A DNA stretch of 37,018 bases from contig JADMJS010000377.1 in assembly GCA_018780435.1 (NCBI GenBank), positions 1 to 37,018 on the forward strand, written 5' to 3'. Shown piece by piece: positions 10,817 through 19,337 of this stretch. Each line of letters begins with the position of its first letter. The first letter of the stretch is position 1. The notes beneath the pieces were generated by a model that was not told the origin of the DNA, did no database searches, and saw only the letters and a program-made list of their open reading frames with translations. The position numbers and the translations under genes are program-made. The DNA comes from Myxococcales bacterium. GTDB taxonomy: Bacteria; Myxococcota_A; UBA9042; GCA-2863065.

Positions 10817-10834
10817 TCACGGTGTACATCGTGA
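10817..10834. promoter_or_regulatory. 18-bp near-perfect palindrome, candidate operator
   Basis: TCACGGTGTACATCGTGA is two 9-bp half-sites (TCACGGTGT and TCACGATGT) with 8 of 9 bases identical. It lies between the divergent lipoprotein (start 10717) and kinase (start 10951) genes, in a locally AT-richer patch. The size and symmetry fit binding by a dimeric helix-turn-helix regulator. The regulator is unknown. Confidence 0.4.
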
Positions 10835-10950
10835 ATTCCCACAGTCTGAGATCGTGTTTTCTGGACGCGGCTTCGCCCCGGGTTTAATCCCGACCGGCTG
10901 GAGGCGTCGCCGGTGGGAGGTCACCCACGCCCCGCGGAGAAGGTAGCGAC

Positions 10951-12114
10951 GTGAAGGGGTCCATCGCCGAGGTCGGTCCGTATCGGATCGAAGAAGAGAT
11001 CGGGCGCGGCGGCATGGCCACCGTCTACCGCGGCGTACGGCGCTCCCCGCACGGCCATGAGCAGCCCGTCGCCATCAAGGTCCTCGACCCCGAGCTCGCT
11101 ACCGACAAACACCTCGTCACCAGCTTCCACGCCGAAGCCGAGCTCGCGCGTCGGCTCGGCCACCGCGTCCTCGTGCCGGTCCTCGACCATGGCACGGTCG
11201 AGGGCGTCCATTACATGGCGATGGATCTGCTCGAAGGCGAGACGCTTTCGACGCTGCGGAAGCGCTACGCACGCCGCGCCAAGGGCTTCCCGCTCGGGCA
11301 CGCGCTCTACATCATGGCCGAGGTGCTCGACGGCCTTCACTACGCGCACGAGCTCGACGGGCCCGACGGCAAGGCCGAGCGTATCGTCCACCGCGACGTC
11401 AGCCCGCGAAACATCATCGTGACCCGCACGGGCGCCGTGCGTCTGCTCGACTTCGGCATCGCGCGTTTCGAATCGCGGCCCACGAGCACGCAGGTGGGGA
11501 TCGTCAAAGGCACGGTGCCGTACATGTCGCCCGAGCAGGCCCGCGCCGAGGTGCTCGACCGGCGCTCCGACCTCTTCGCCGCCGCGGTCGTGCTCCACGA
11601 GCTCCTCACCGGCGAGTCGCCGATCGCCGACGGCAACACCGAGACGCAGCGACAGGCCATCGCTGCGATGGAGGTCAAGCCCGCGTCGCGCAAGATCCAC
11701 CTCTCGCTGCGCCCGACCCTCGAGAAGGCGCTCGCGCCGAACCCCGACGACCGCTTCGCTACGGCCGCCGACTTCGCCGCGGCGCTCCGGGCCGCGCTCG
11801 GCGCGCTCGAGCCGGACCACGATCCCTTCCTGCTCGGCTGCTTCGTCGACGGGCTCCGCCGGCGCGAGGCCGCCCCGGCCGCCAACGACGACGTGGCCGA
11901 GGCGCCGGACGCCCCCGCCGCCAAAGGCAAACGCCGCGGCAAGAAGGGCATCGCGCCCCTCGCGCTCGCGCGTAAGGCCATGAAAGAACACGTCGAGTCG
12001 CTGGAACTCGAAGGGCCGCTCCCGCCGATCCCGGTCGCCCCGACCCTCGGCCTCTGGGCCACCGTCATGGTCCTCGCGGCGCTCTGCTACACCTTCGTTA
12101 CGAGCGTCGTTTAG
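10951..12114 (+). CDS. Ser/Thr protein kinase with a C-terminal membrane tail
   Basis: 387 aa from GTG 10951, preceded by GGAGAAGG. The Hanks-type kinase domain fills residues about 10-285: glycine loop GRGGMATVYRG (19-28), catalytic Lys K43 in AIKVL, HRDVSPRN (147-154, Asp149 as catalytic base, Ser in place of the usual Lys), DFGIAR (167 onward) and SPEQA for the APE motif. The HRDVSP variant is common in myxobacterial kinases. After a basic linker rich in Lys/Arg/Ala the protein ends in one hydrophobic span (LGLWATVMVLAALCYTFV) with almost nothing beyond it. There is therefore no extracytoplasmic sensor domain; the kinase appears tail-anchored with its catalytic part in the cytoplasm. Substrates are unknown. 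Confidence 0.95.
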   Translation: MKGSIAEVGPYRIEEEIGRGGMATVYRGVRRSPHGHEQPVAIKVLDPELATDKHLVTSFHAEAELARRLGHRVLVPVLDHGTVEGVHYMAMDLLEGETLSTLRKRYARRAKGFPLGHALYIMAEVLDGLHYAHELDGPDGKAERIVHRDVSPRNIIVTRTGAVRLLDFGIARFESRPTSTQVGIVKGTVPYMSPEQARAEVLDRRSDLFAAAVVLHELLTGESPIADGNTETQRQAIAAMEVKPASRKIHLSLRPTLEKALAPNPDDRFATAADFAAALRAALGALEPDHDPFLLGCFVDGLRRREAAPAANDDVAEAPDAPAAKGKRRGKKGIAPLALARKAMKEHVESLELEGPLPPIPVAPTLGLWATVMVLAALCYTFVTSVV

Positions 12115-12435
12115 CGACTCGCGTTCGGCGTTCGGCCCGCGCGTTGTTCGACCTCTGATGGCCCTGGAGCTGCTCGGAGCGCACTGGCGGCCTGCGCTCA
12201 GGCGTCAGCCCGGCAAGGACCGATGTCCTCGCGCGCGGGCCACTTGTTCGGCCGGCCGGTCACGGCCGGAAGCTGACCGCTGACGGCTGTCCGCTGAGAG
12301 CTACTCTGCAGCACTGAGCGACTCGCCGGCACCGCCGGCAGGAGCCCTCGGTACCGAGTCAGTCGTGAGCCCGGCCGACGGCCGAGCTCACGGTCGCTCG
12401 CCACGAACCGGCGTCGTCCAGCGCAATGCCCGTCC
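12115..12435. other. Convergent intergenic region (321 nt) rich in palindromes, no gene seen
   Basis: This lies between the 3' ends of the kinase (12114) and a lipoprotein gene (12436). It holds a CTGA-type degenerate repeat (12271-12318), a hairpin GCCGGC-ACC-GCCGGC (12325-12339), a perfect 12-bp palindrome CTCGGTACCGAG (12347-12358), and further GGCCGGCC/CGGCCG symmetric elements near 12250-12270 and 12370-12385. These probably serve termination for both flanking genes. No credible coding frame is present. Confidence 0.5.
12271..12318. repeat. Degenerate short tandem repeat with a GCTGA core
   Basis: The core GCTGA or close variants recurs about every 8-9 nt: AGCTGACC, GCTGACG, GCTGTCC, GCTGAGA, GCT...GCACTGAGC. 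On the minus strand it reads as repeated TCAGCGG/TCAGC units. Such CTGA/TCAGC strings occur in intergenic DNA of other high-GC genomes. The function is unknown. Confidence 0.45.
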
Positions 12436-13038
12436 CTATGGAGTGAGAGCTCGCCACTCGGACGGCCACACCGCCGCCGCCTTGCGCGCCTGCGCAACGC
12501 GCTTCCGCATCGCGATGACCTTCCTGCCGATGAGGTCGCCGCCCGGCGACTGCGACGCGAAGCGGGGCCACCACGAGCCCGACGACTTGGCGAGGCAGAG
12601 CTCCTGGTCGGTCGACCACTCGCCGCAGCCGCGTCTCGCGATGCAGTGCCAGTTCCCCTTTCGTTTCGAGGGGATGAGGTCGTTCTGTCGTCGGCCGCAC
12701 GCGCTCTCTCGGCGAGGGCGGGTCCCGTCGCAGAAGAGCCCGGAGGGGCCGAGCATCGCGTCGAGGGTCTCGCGCGCGGCCGCGTCCATGAGTGTCGTCG
12801 TTTCGGGCCGGCCAAGGACCCGGCCCCCATCCGCGTTCTCGAGCGGCGGCTCCGAGTGGCGGACGAGCCCCACAGTGGGGACCGGCCGGTCGCCGGCACA
12901 GAGCTGCGCCAGGAGCCCCCGGTCTCCGGCGAGGCCCACGGGCGCGGCTACGGGCAACGGGGCGGCCGGCGCGTCTTGGGGTGGCGCACAGGCAGCCGCT
13001 AGGAGCGCGCAGCTCAGCATCGCCGATCTCAGCGACAT
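12436..13038 (-). CDS. Small Cys-containing lipoprotein, unknown function
   Basis: 200 aa. The start chosen is ATG 13038, which gives a clean signal peptide (MSLRSAMLSCALLAAAC) with a lipobox at C17. A longer frame upstream would bury that signal and overlap the neighbour much more. The mature protein has an Ala/Pro linker followed by a region with several Cys residues and a Trp/Arg/Lys-rich C-terminal half (HCIARRGCGEW, KRKGNW). No family was recognised. The start overlaps the end of the large FG-GAP gene by 10 nt, so it is probably the last gene of that operon and translationally coupled. Confidence 0.75.
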   Translation of the reverse strand: MSLRSAMLSCALLAAACAPPQDAPAAPLPVAAPVGLAGDRGLLAQLCAGDRPVPTVGLVRHSEPPLENADGGRVLGRPETTTLMDAAARETLDAMLGPSGLFCDGTRPRRESACGRRQNDLIPSKRKGNWHCIARRGCGEWSTDQELCLAKSSGSWWPRFASQSPGGDLIGRKVIAMRKRVAQARKAAAVWPSEWRALTP

Positions 13039-16000
13039 ACGCGTCGCCACCGCCGAAGCAGCGCCAGGAGCACGCCCACCGCGGCCCACGGCCATGGCGT
13101 CGTCGCGCCACCCGCGCTGCACCCGCCCGCGGACTCGGTCTCCGTGCCGCCGTAGGTCTGAATGACCGCGACCTGAGTGACGGCGTCGCCGGACGGCGGC
13201 TCGGGAGTGGCGCCGAGATCATCGTCGACCTCGACCGGCGCTTCCGGCAGGTAGCGGTCGAGGTAGTCGGGTACACCGTCGAGATCCTGGTCCGCGCGCC
13301 CTTCTTGTCGGTCGGCCGCGCCATCGCCGTCCGACTCGGTGTCGAGCCAGTTCGGCCTCCCGTCGCCGTCGACGTCGGAGCCCCACGTGGCCGAGTCGAC
13401 GTACTCCACGGCCGTGTCGATCCCGTCACCGTCGTCGTCGGTGTCTCGGAAGTCGGGCGTCCCGTCCTCGTCGGTGTCAGTGGTGCCTTCGGATTGGTCG
13501 AGCACGCCGTCGGCGTCGCTGTCGTCGTCGAGCGCGTCGAGGAGCCCGTCGCCGTCGGTGTCGATGTTGGCGCCGAAGTTAGTCTCGACGCCGTCAGGGA
13601 TGCGGTCGCCGTCGGTGTCGTGGTTCAGCGGATCGGTGCCGAGCCGCTCTTCGTCGCTGTCGATGAGCCGGTCGCCATCGCTGTCTCGGAAGACGAAGCC
13701 GTCGGAACGGAAGACGCGCCCCGAGCCCCCGTCGCCGTACGGGAGCACCAGCACCACGTAGGTCAGGCCGGAGACGAGCCCCGCGCCGGCGATGATCGAG
13801 GCGGAGCTGACGTCGCCGACGTCCGTCCAGTCGAGGACCAACGCGCCGGTCTCGGTCAGGAGCCTCACGAAGTAGCCCTTCACGGGTTCGGTGCCGCCGG
13901 TGGGCGCGTCCCAGTTGGCCGAGAAACGTGTGGTGTCGATGCCGGACGCGGCCGTGTCCACCTCGTCGACGTCGGCGCCAAGACCATCGCGGACGGCGGC
14001 GATGGTGCCGAGGTCGGCGGCCCGACCGAGGGCATAGAGGTTGCCGTCGCCCGCGGTCAGGAGCACCTCCACGATCCCGTCGCCTTCGAGGTCGGTGGGG
14101 ACGATGTTGCCGATCGAGAAGCCGACGTCATAGACGAAGTCGAGCTGGCCGGTCGCGCCGTTCAACGCATACGCCCGGCCGTCGCCGCCCCCGAAGAGGA
14201 GGGTCGGGTGGCCGAGACCCGTGAGGTCCGTCACCGCCGCGGCCGCTTCGTTCAGCGAGACCATCGGCACCGACGCGAGGAGCTCCCCCGATGCCACGTC
14301 GATGAAGCCGGTGCCGTCTTGTTTGATCCAGAACGCGCGCCCTCCCGAGAGCTGCACTTCGCTCGCGAGCGTACCCTCCGGTGCAGACCAGATGGCGCTG
14401 CCATCGACCCCACGACGCGCACGAACGCGGCCGATCGTATGGTCGAAGTGGATGAGATCGTTCAGCGAATCGCCGTTCAGATCGAGGAGCATCGGCATGC
14501 CGCGCGTGAGCGGGCCGGTGAAGGGCTGGGTCCACAACGTGGTGAGCCCTGCCGGGCCGTAGCGCAAGACGCCGAGCTGTCGCCAGGAGCCGATCACAAT
14601 CTCGAGCGAGGCCTCGTCGCCGTCGATGTCGCCGAGCACCAGCCGGCCGGGGTCGGCCGTGACGTTCGACATCGCCACCTTGGCCCCGGTGTCGCCCGAC
14701 AGGATCCGGATCGACTGTAGCGTCGCGGCGGCTGGCGAGAGGACCCCGTCGATGCGGTCGCCGAAGCGGCTGATGAGGACGTCCGCGACGCCGTCGCCGT
14801 CGAAGTCGTGGAGGATGGGTGGGGAATAGGCGGTGCCGTTGCCGGCGATGGCCTGCCATGGCTGATAGACCCACGGATAGAGCCCGCCGGTGGCGCCATC
14901 GAGGGTGATCCCGACACGCAGGTTGTCGATGACAGTGAGCGCATGCAGCTCGGAGATCCCGTCGCCGTCGACGTCGCCGCCGATCCCGAGGAGGTTGTTC
15001 TCGGGGGGACCGACGAGGCCAGGGGCCGTGAAGCGCCAGCGATCGGTCTCCCCGTCGGCGTTCATGACCACGAAGGCGTCCACGCCGTCTTTCCGCTCGA
15101 ACACCAGCAGCTCGCGGTCGCCTGCGGGGAGGCCCACCTCGGGCGGCCACGGGCCGGGGCCTTCGAGGTCGGACACGCTCATCAAGGTCCGCCCGTCGCT
15201 GGCGCTGAAGAGCGTCGTGGCGTCGGGCGACGCGCTCGGGCTGCCAGTCGCGAGCGCGACGCGAAGCGTTCGGCCGACTGAGTCCTTCACGAACGCATCG
15301 CGAGGGCCGTCGGGCGTGAGCGCGCTGGTCAGCAGCGTCGGGGCGAAGCCGCCCGTGGCGATTCGGTCGCCGACCCGGTTCAAGGGTCGATTCAGGACAT
15401 CGAAGTAGCCATCGGCGCTGAAGAGCACGAGCTGACCGGGTTCGGACCCGACCACCTCGTCCCAACTGCCGCGATAGAACACGTCGAGATCTTTAGGGAA
15501 CAGGTAGGTCCCGACCACGGTGGGGCTGCCCTCGGGCAGTCCGGGCGGCGCGGTGCCCACGTCGAGCACATTGAGGGCGTCACCGCGGCCGTCGCCGTTC
15601 GGGTCGACCGTGATCAGCAGCTCCGCGGGCGCGTAGGGGGCGCCGCGCCGCACGACGCCCGACGCCGCGGCGCTCGTGATCCCGCCTGGGACGACGTCGC
15701 TCAGAAGGCCGCCCGCGTACCGGACCACCCGCAGCGTCCCGAAGGTCGGGATCGCGTCCGTGGTGGCCTCCACGAGGACCAATTCCGGGAGCCCGTCGCC
15801 CGTGGTGTCGAGCGAGTGTGGCGTCGCGACTCGCTCAGCGAGCGTCGCGAGCACAGTGCCAGAGGCCGTCTCGACGATCTCCGTGCGCCACGTGCCGTCG
15901 AGGATGGACACGACCAGCTCAGGGCGCCCATCGCCGGTCAGATCGACCAAGGGACCGTTCACCCACCGGGTGGCGATATCCCTTCGGAATCGGGGGGTTG

Positions 16001-16922
16001 GGACGCCGGCCGCGTCCACGTCCGCGACCGCGAAGAAGCCGGCGCTGCCGAGGCCGCCGTAGGCGATGGCGAGCTCCTTCGCCGGGTCATCGTCGGCGTC
16101 GAAAGCGACGACGGGGGCGCCATAGGGGATCGCGGCCGCGCCGGACCCGTACCAGCCGCCGGCGGTGAGCGCGACGGTGTACCCATCCGACAGGCGGATG
16201 ACCCGGAGCGCGTCGGCGCTGCTGGCCGCGATCTCGGGCACGCCATCCCCGGTCACGTCCGCGACCACGACGCGCGTGGAACCCTTGTACGCGACGCCGT
16301 CGCTCTTCCACAGCAGCGTCCCGGCGGCGCCGAAGCCCTTGCTGAAGTCGAAGGCGTAGAAGAAGGCGCCCCCGGTGTTGTTGGTCACGTAGAGGATCAG
16401 CTCGGGGCCGATGTCGCCGCCGGAGTAGCCGTCGACGTCGCCGATCCACCACGTGATGCCTTGCACCCCGGAGTTCGGTCCGAGGCCCTCGCCGAAGGAC
16501 CACGAGACCTTGCCGCTCTGACCGTCAAGCGCGTAGATGCGGGCGTCGCCGGTGTTCGCTTTCTGGACGAGGACGTCGAGGATCCCGTCGCCGTCGAGGT
16601 CGCGCGGGCGACCGTCGGGCGCCGTGAGGAAGCCGCCGAGCTCGAGCCCTGGGCTTGCCCACGACAGCGTGCCGTCGACCGGGCTGCGGCACACGGCGCG
16701 CCCACCGATGAGCGTGACGAAGTCGGTCTTGCCGTCGCCCGTCACGTCGTCGACGAGGAGCGGCGCGTTGGTGCCGCCGAGGCGACGGCGCCAGCGTAGC
16801 GAGGCCTCCTGCATGTCGCCTTTCCCGTCGAGCACCCGCGTGAGGCGGAGGTTCTGGTACGGGTGCGGCCAGTCGCCGCCGTAGCCCGTCGCGAGGAGCA
16901 GGGCGGTGAGTGTCGCGATCAC
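13029..16922 (-). CDS. Giant FG-GAP repeat surface protein with FN3, Ca-binding repeats and MYXO-CTERM tail
   Basis: 1297 aa from GTG 16922 with a short signal peptide (MIATLTALLLATGYGG). Residues about 40-990 consist of FG-GAP/VCBS-like repeats that typically build a beta-propeller, with DVTGDGKTDF, DLDGDGILDV, DVDGDGISEL and DFDGDGVADV among many. A fibronectin type III-like module lies near 1000-1090. Thrombospondin type-3-like Asp-rich Ca-binding repeats follow at about 1095-1235 (DSDGDRLIDSDEERLG, DTDGDGLLDALDDDSD). The last 35 residues (SAGGCSAGG, then a Trp/Ala/Leu span, then RRWRRVCR) form a MYXO-CTERM-like sorting tail. It is expected at the cell surface, perhaps in adhesion. Its start overlaps the stop of the ATP-grasp gene in GTGA. 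Confidence 0.9.
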   Translation of the reverse strand: MIATLTALLLATGYGGDWPHPYQNLRLTRVLDGKGDMQEASLRWRRRLGGTNAPLLVDDVTGDGKTDFVTLIGGRAVCRSPVDGTLSWASPGLELGGFLTAPDGRPRDLDGDGILDVLVQKANTGDARIYALDGQSGKVSWSFGEGLGPNSGVQGITWWIGDVDGYSGGDIGPELILYVTNNTGGAFFYAFDFSKGFGAAGTLLWKSDGVAYKGSTRVVVADVTGDGVPEIAASSADALRVIRLSDGYTVALTAGGWYGSGAAAIPYGAPVVAFDADDDPAKELAIAYGGLGSAGFFAVADVDAAGVPTPRFRRDIATRWVNGPLVDLTGDGRPELVVSILDGTWRTEIVETASGTVLATLAERVATPHSLDTTGDGLPELVLVEATTDAIPTFGTLRVVRYAGGLLSDVVPGGITSAAASGVVRRGAPYAPAELLITVDPNGDGRGDALNVLDVGTAPPGLPEGSPTVVGTYLFPKDLDVFYRGSWDEVVGSEPGQLVLFSADGYFDVLNRPLNRVGDRIATGGFAPTLLTSALTPDGPRDAFVKDSVGRTLRVALATGSPSASPDATTLFSASDGRTLMSVSDLEGPGPWPPEVGLPAGDRELLVFERKDGVDAFVVMNADGETDRWRFTAPGLVGPPENNLLGIGGDVDGDGISELHALTVIDNLRVGITLDGATGGLYPWVYQPWQAIAGNGTAYSPPILHDFDGDGVADVLISRFGDRIDGVLSPAAATLQSIRILSGDTGAKVAMSNVTADPGRLVLGDIDGDEASLEIVIGSWRQLGVLRYGPAGLTTLWTQPFTGPLTRGMPMLLDLNGDSLNDLIHFDHTIGRVRARRGVDGSAIWSAPEGTLASEVQLSGGRAFWIKQDGTGFIDVASGELLASVPMVSLNEAAAAVTDLTGLGHPTLLFGGGDGRAYALNGATGQLDFVYDVGFSIGNIVPTDLEGDGIVEVLLTAGDGNLYALGRAADLGTIAAVRDGLGADVDEVDTAASGIDTTRFSANWDAPTGGTEPVKGYFVRLLTETGALVLDWTDVGDVSSASIIAGAGLVSGLTYVVLVLPYGDGGSGRVFRSDGFVFRDSDGDRLIDSDEERLGTDPLNHDTDGDRIPDGVETNFGANIDTDGDGLLDALDDDSDADGVLDQSEGTTDTDEDGTPDFRDTDDDGDGIDTAVEYVDSATWGSDVDGDGRPNWLDTESDGDGAADRQEGRADQDLDGVPDYLDRYLPEAPVEVDDDLGATPEPPSGDAVTQVAVIQTYGGTETESAGGCSAGGATTPWPWAAVGVLLALLRRWRRVCR

Positions 16923-17956
16923 GAGCGGCGGGCCTCGGGGAGCAGGTCGCCGGCGTCCGCTACGAACACAGCGTCATCGAAGCGCAACATCGCGAAGTGG
17001 TGCTTGAAGGCCGGCGTGGGGATGGCCGGCGCCCGGCCGAGGCGCTCCTCAAGGAGCCACCGTGGGAAGTCGGCGCCCGCGGCGATGGAGAGGGGCGCCC
17101 CGCCGCCGAAGCGCGCGTTGAGTTCGAAGAAGGACGGCTCGCCGCCCTCGCCCACCATACACTGGAAGGTGAGCACCCCCCGCGCATCGGGGAGCGCCGC
17201 GGCGGCCTTCAGCGCGGCGGCCATGACGCGATCGTCTGCCACGGTGATGCCCTTCGAGACCTCGCCGGCGCGTGTCTCCAGCCGGCGCCGAGGGACCGCA
17301 CAGCGGGGCGTCCCGTCCAGGCCGACGTAGACGTCGACGGTGTACTCAACGCCGGTGACGAGCTCGAGCAAGAGGGGGCGCGACGTGCGCGGCCACCAGT
17401 GCGCGAGCTCCTCCTTGTTCTGGATGGGGCGCGTCCCGATCGACGAGCTGCCGTTCTCGGGCTTCAAGAAGAGCGGGAAGGGTTCGTACCCAGACAGCGC
17501 CGCCTCCGGGTCGATGACGCGGGGCGTCCGAAGGCCGATGCGCTCGAAGAACGCGGCCGCGACGCGCTTCGAATCCGACACGGCGGCCGTCTCGGGCCCA
17601 CTGGCGACCGGCACGGCGCCAATCGCCTCAAGCCGCTCGCGCGCCGCGGCGAGCACCGGCAGCTCGGGGTCGATGAGCGGCACGATGAGCCCAATCCGGT
17701 GCCGCTCGCAGACCTCCACGAGCCGGTCGACATAGTCCGGCGCCGTGACACGCGGCACGAGCTCGGCGGCATCGGCGTCTTGAAAGGCCGACGAGAGCGG
17801 CGTGAGGTCCGTCGCCACCACCTTCGAGCCGGTGAGCCCGAGCGCCCGTTGCGCACCCCGAAAGGCCCGCAGGAGCGCGACGCGACGGCCGGCGCTGGTG
17901 AGGAGGACGTTGACGTCGCGAGTCGTGTGCGATTCTGGGCGGGCGCTTTCAGGCAT
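16919..17956 (-). CDS. ATP-grasp ligase-like protein (carbamoyl-phosphate-synthase-like)
   Basis: 345 aa from ATG 17956. The N-terminal Rossmann-like preATP-grasp domain begins NVLLTSAGRRVALLRAF (about 16-32). This is followed by an ATP-grasp core with the Lys-containing strand FPLFLKPENGSSS (about 167), LELVTGVEYTVDVY, and the Mg/ATP site FFELNARFGGG near 276-286. The family forms carbon-nitrogen or similar bonds from a carboxylate and ATP. Members of this type include PylC-like and peptide- or amino-acid-modifying ligases. The substrate is not predictable. The stop overlaps the GTG start of the giant surface protein by 4 nt, so the two are translationally coupled. The upstream kinase gene ends 67 nt before it. 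Confidence 0.85.
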   Translation of the reverse strand: MPESARPESHTTRDVNVLLTSAGRRVALLRAFRGAQRALGLTGSKVVATDLTPLSSAFQDADAAELVPRVTAPDYVDRLVEVCERHRIGLIVPLIDPELPVLAAARERLEAIGAVPVASGPETAAVSDSKRVAAAFFERIGLRTPRVIDPEAALSGYEPFPLFLKPENGSSSIGTRPIQNKEELAHWWPRTSRPLLLELVTGVEYTVDVYVGLDGTPRCAVPRRRLETRAGEVSKGITVADDRVMAAALKAAAALPDARGVLTFQCMVGEGGEPSFFELNARFGGGAPLSIAAGADFPRWLLEERLGRAPAIPTPAFKHHFAMLRFDDAVFVADAGDLLPEARRS

Positions 17957-18023
17957 CCGGCGAGCTTATCTCTCGGCCGTGCTTCAGAGCAAAAGGCGAC
18001 TCGCGCTATCAGCCGGGGCAGAC

Positions 18024-19337
18024 CTACACCGCCACCAGCGCCAACGCGCCGAGCGCCACCGCGGCCACGGTCACCCGAGACCAGCGGCTCTGCGGGCTGT
18101 AGCGCAAGATGGTCTGCTTGGCCTTGGCCGGTACTTGGAGGAGCGAGAGGAGCGAGGACCGGCCCATCGGGTTTCCGTCCTCGACGTGGGCGCCTCTGAA
18201 CCCGGGCTCGCTCCGGGTTCGGGACGTGTTGCGCCGGCGCTCGGGGAGGTCGCGGGTCGACGACGTCTCCTGATCCGGCTCAAGCTGCGCCACCATCGTC
18301 GCCTGGGTGTCCAGTTGTTCGGTCACGCCAATGCCGAACTCCATGTAGCGCTGCAGGTCCTCGGCCAGCGCTGCGGCGTCTCGGGGCCGCAGCTTGGGGT
18401 CAGGGTCTAGCGCACGCGCGATGATGGCCCACAAGGCGCGCCCGATCCCTCGGGGCGGGGTCGGCATCTGGCCTGCCGCGCGGCGGTCGAGGTAGCTCTT
18501 TACCTTCACCACCACCTTGTCGTCGGCGCCGTCGGCGTCGTCGGCGACGAAAGGCCAGGGCACCGCACCGGCGAGCATCTCGTAGAACACCACTCCGAGC
18601 GCGAACACGTCGGCGGAGGTGTCGGTACGCGCGGGTGTGCCGAGCGGGCGCCGCGCGTCTGCGAGCTGCTCGGGAGCGATGTACTCCGGTGTGCCGGTCA
18701 ACATCCCCGCGTCGAGCTCCTCCTCGAAGTCTCGGCCGGGCAACAGGCTGTGGCGCTCAAGGAGGTTCAGAAGCCCCTGAGCGTCGCGAACCAGCCCAAA
18801 GTCGAGCAAGCGGACCTCCACCGACGAGCGCTCGACTTGGGCCAGATGGATGACCTTCGACACGTTGTCGCTGCTGCTCAGGCCGGGCGACGTGGGTGGT
18901 TTGGTGAGCATGACGTTGTTGGGTTTGACGTCGCCGTGGGTGACCCCCAATCGGTGCAATCCGGCGAAGGCTTTGCAGAGTTGCAGCATGAGCGCACAGG
19001 CCGCTTGTTCGCTGAAGCGCCGGCCCGACGCGAGCAGGCGACCGAGCGTGAACCCCACCACGAACTCGGTCACGAGGAAGAGCGAGCCGTCGTCGAGCGT
19101 CCCGTGGTCCAGATAGGCCACCACGTAGGGGTTTGCCGGCAAGGCACGCAGCACCTTCACCTCCCGGTGGAAACGTTTCCATGCTTGCGGATGGTGGGAG
19201 GTGAGCACCTTGATGGCGACTCGCTCGCCGCTCGCGGCTACTGCTTCATAGACCTCGGCGAAGCAGCCCCGTCCCACCATGCGAACGAGACGATAACCTC
19301 CTGGAAAGACAGGGTTCGTGATGTGCTTCGGCTCCAT
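18024..19337 (-). CDS. Ser/Thr protein kinase, non-RD (HGD), with a C-terminal membrane tail
   Basis: 437 aa from ATG 19337 with the Shine-Dalgarno run GAGGGA 5-6 nt upstream. The Hanks kinase domain lies at about 15-310: glycine loop GRGCFAEVYEAV (22-33), K43 in AIKVL, HGDVKPNN (134-141) with the catalytic Asp136 retained but Gly replacing the Arg of HRD, DFGLVRD (179 onward) and APEQL. Such non-RD kinases usually do not depend on activation-loop phosphorylation. A linker with several Ser/Thr/Arg motifs (for example RRRNTSRTRS) follows, and the protein ends in one membrane span (VTVAAVALGALALVAV). There is no outer sensor domain, as in the kinase at 10951. It heads the leftward run with the ATP-grasp and FG-GAP genes. 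Confidence 0.93.
   Translation of the reverse strand: MEPKHITNPVFPGGYRLVRMVGRGCFAEVYEAVAASGERVAIKVLTSHHPQAWKRFHREVKVLRALPANPYVVAYLDHGTLDDGSLFLVTEFVVGFTLGRLLASGRRFSEQAACALMLQLCKAFAGLHRLGVTHGDVKPNNVMLTKPPTSPGLSSSDNVSKVIHLAQVERSSVEVRLLDFGLVRDAQGLLNLLERHSLLPGRDFEEELDAGMLTGTPEYIAPEQLADARRPLGTPARTDTSADVFALGVVFYEMLAGAVPWPFVADDADGADDKVVVKVKSYLDRRAAGQMPTPPRGIGRALWAIIARALDPDPKLRPRDAAALAEDLQRYMEFGIGVTEQLDTQATMVAQLEPDQETSSTRDLPERRRNTSRTRSEPGFRGAHVEDGNPMGRSSLLSLLQVPAKAKQTILRYSPQSRWSRVTVAAVALGALALVAV

Noticed and set aside
12792..14720. A 642-codon plus-strand open frame opposite the FG-GAP gene
   Set aside because: It mirrors the codon periodicity of the FG-GAP repeats and begins inside the small lipoprotein gene. 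No domain is visible.
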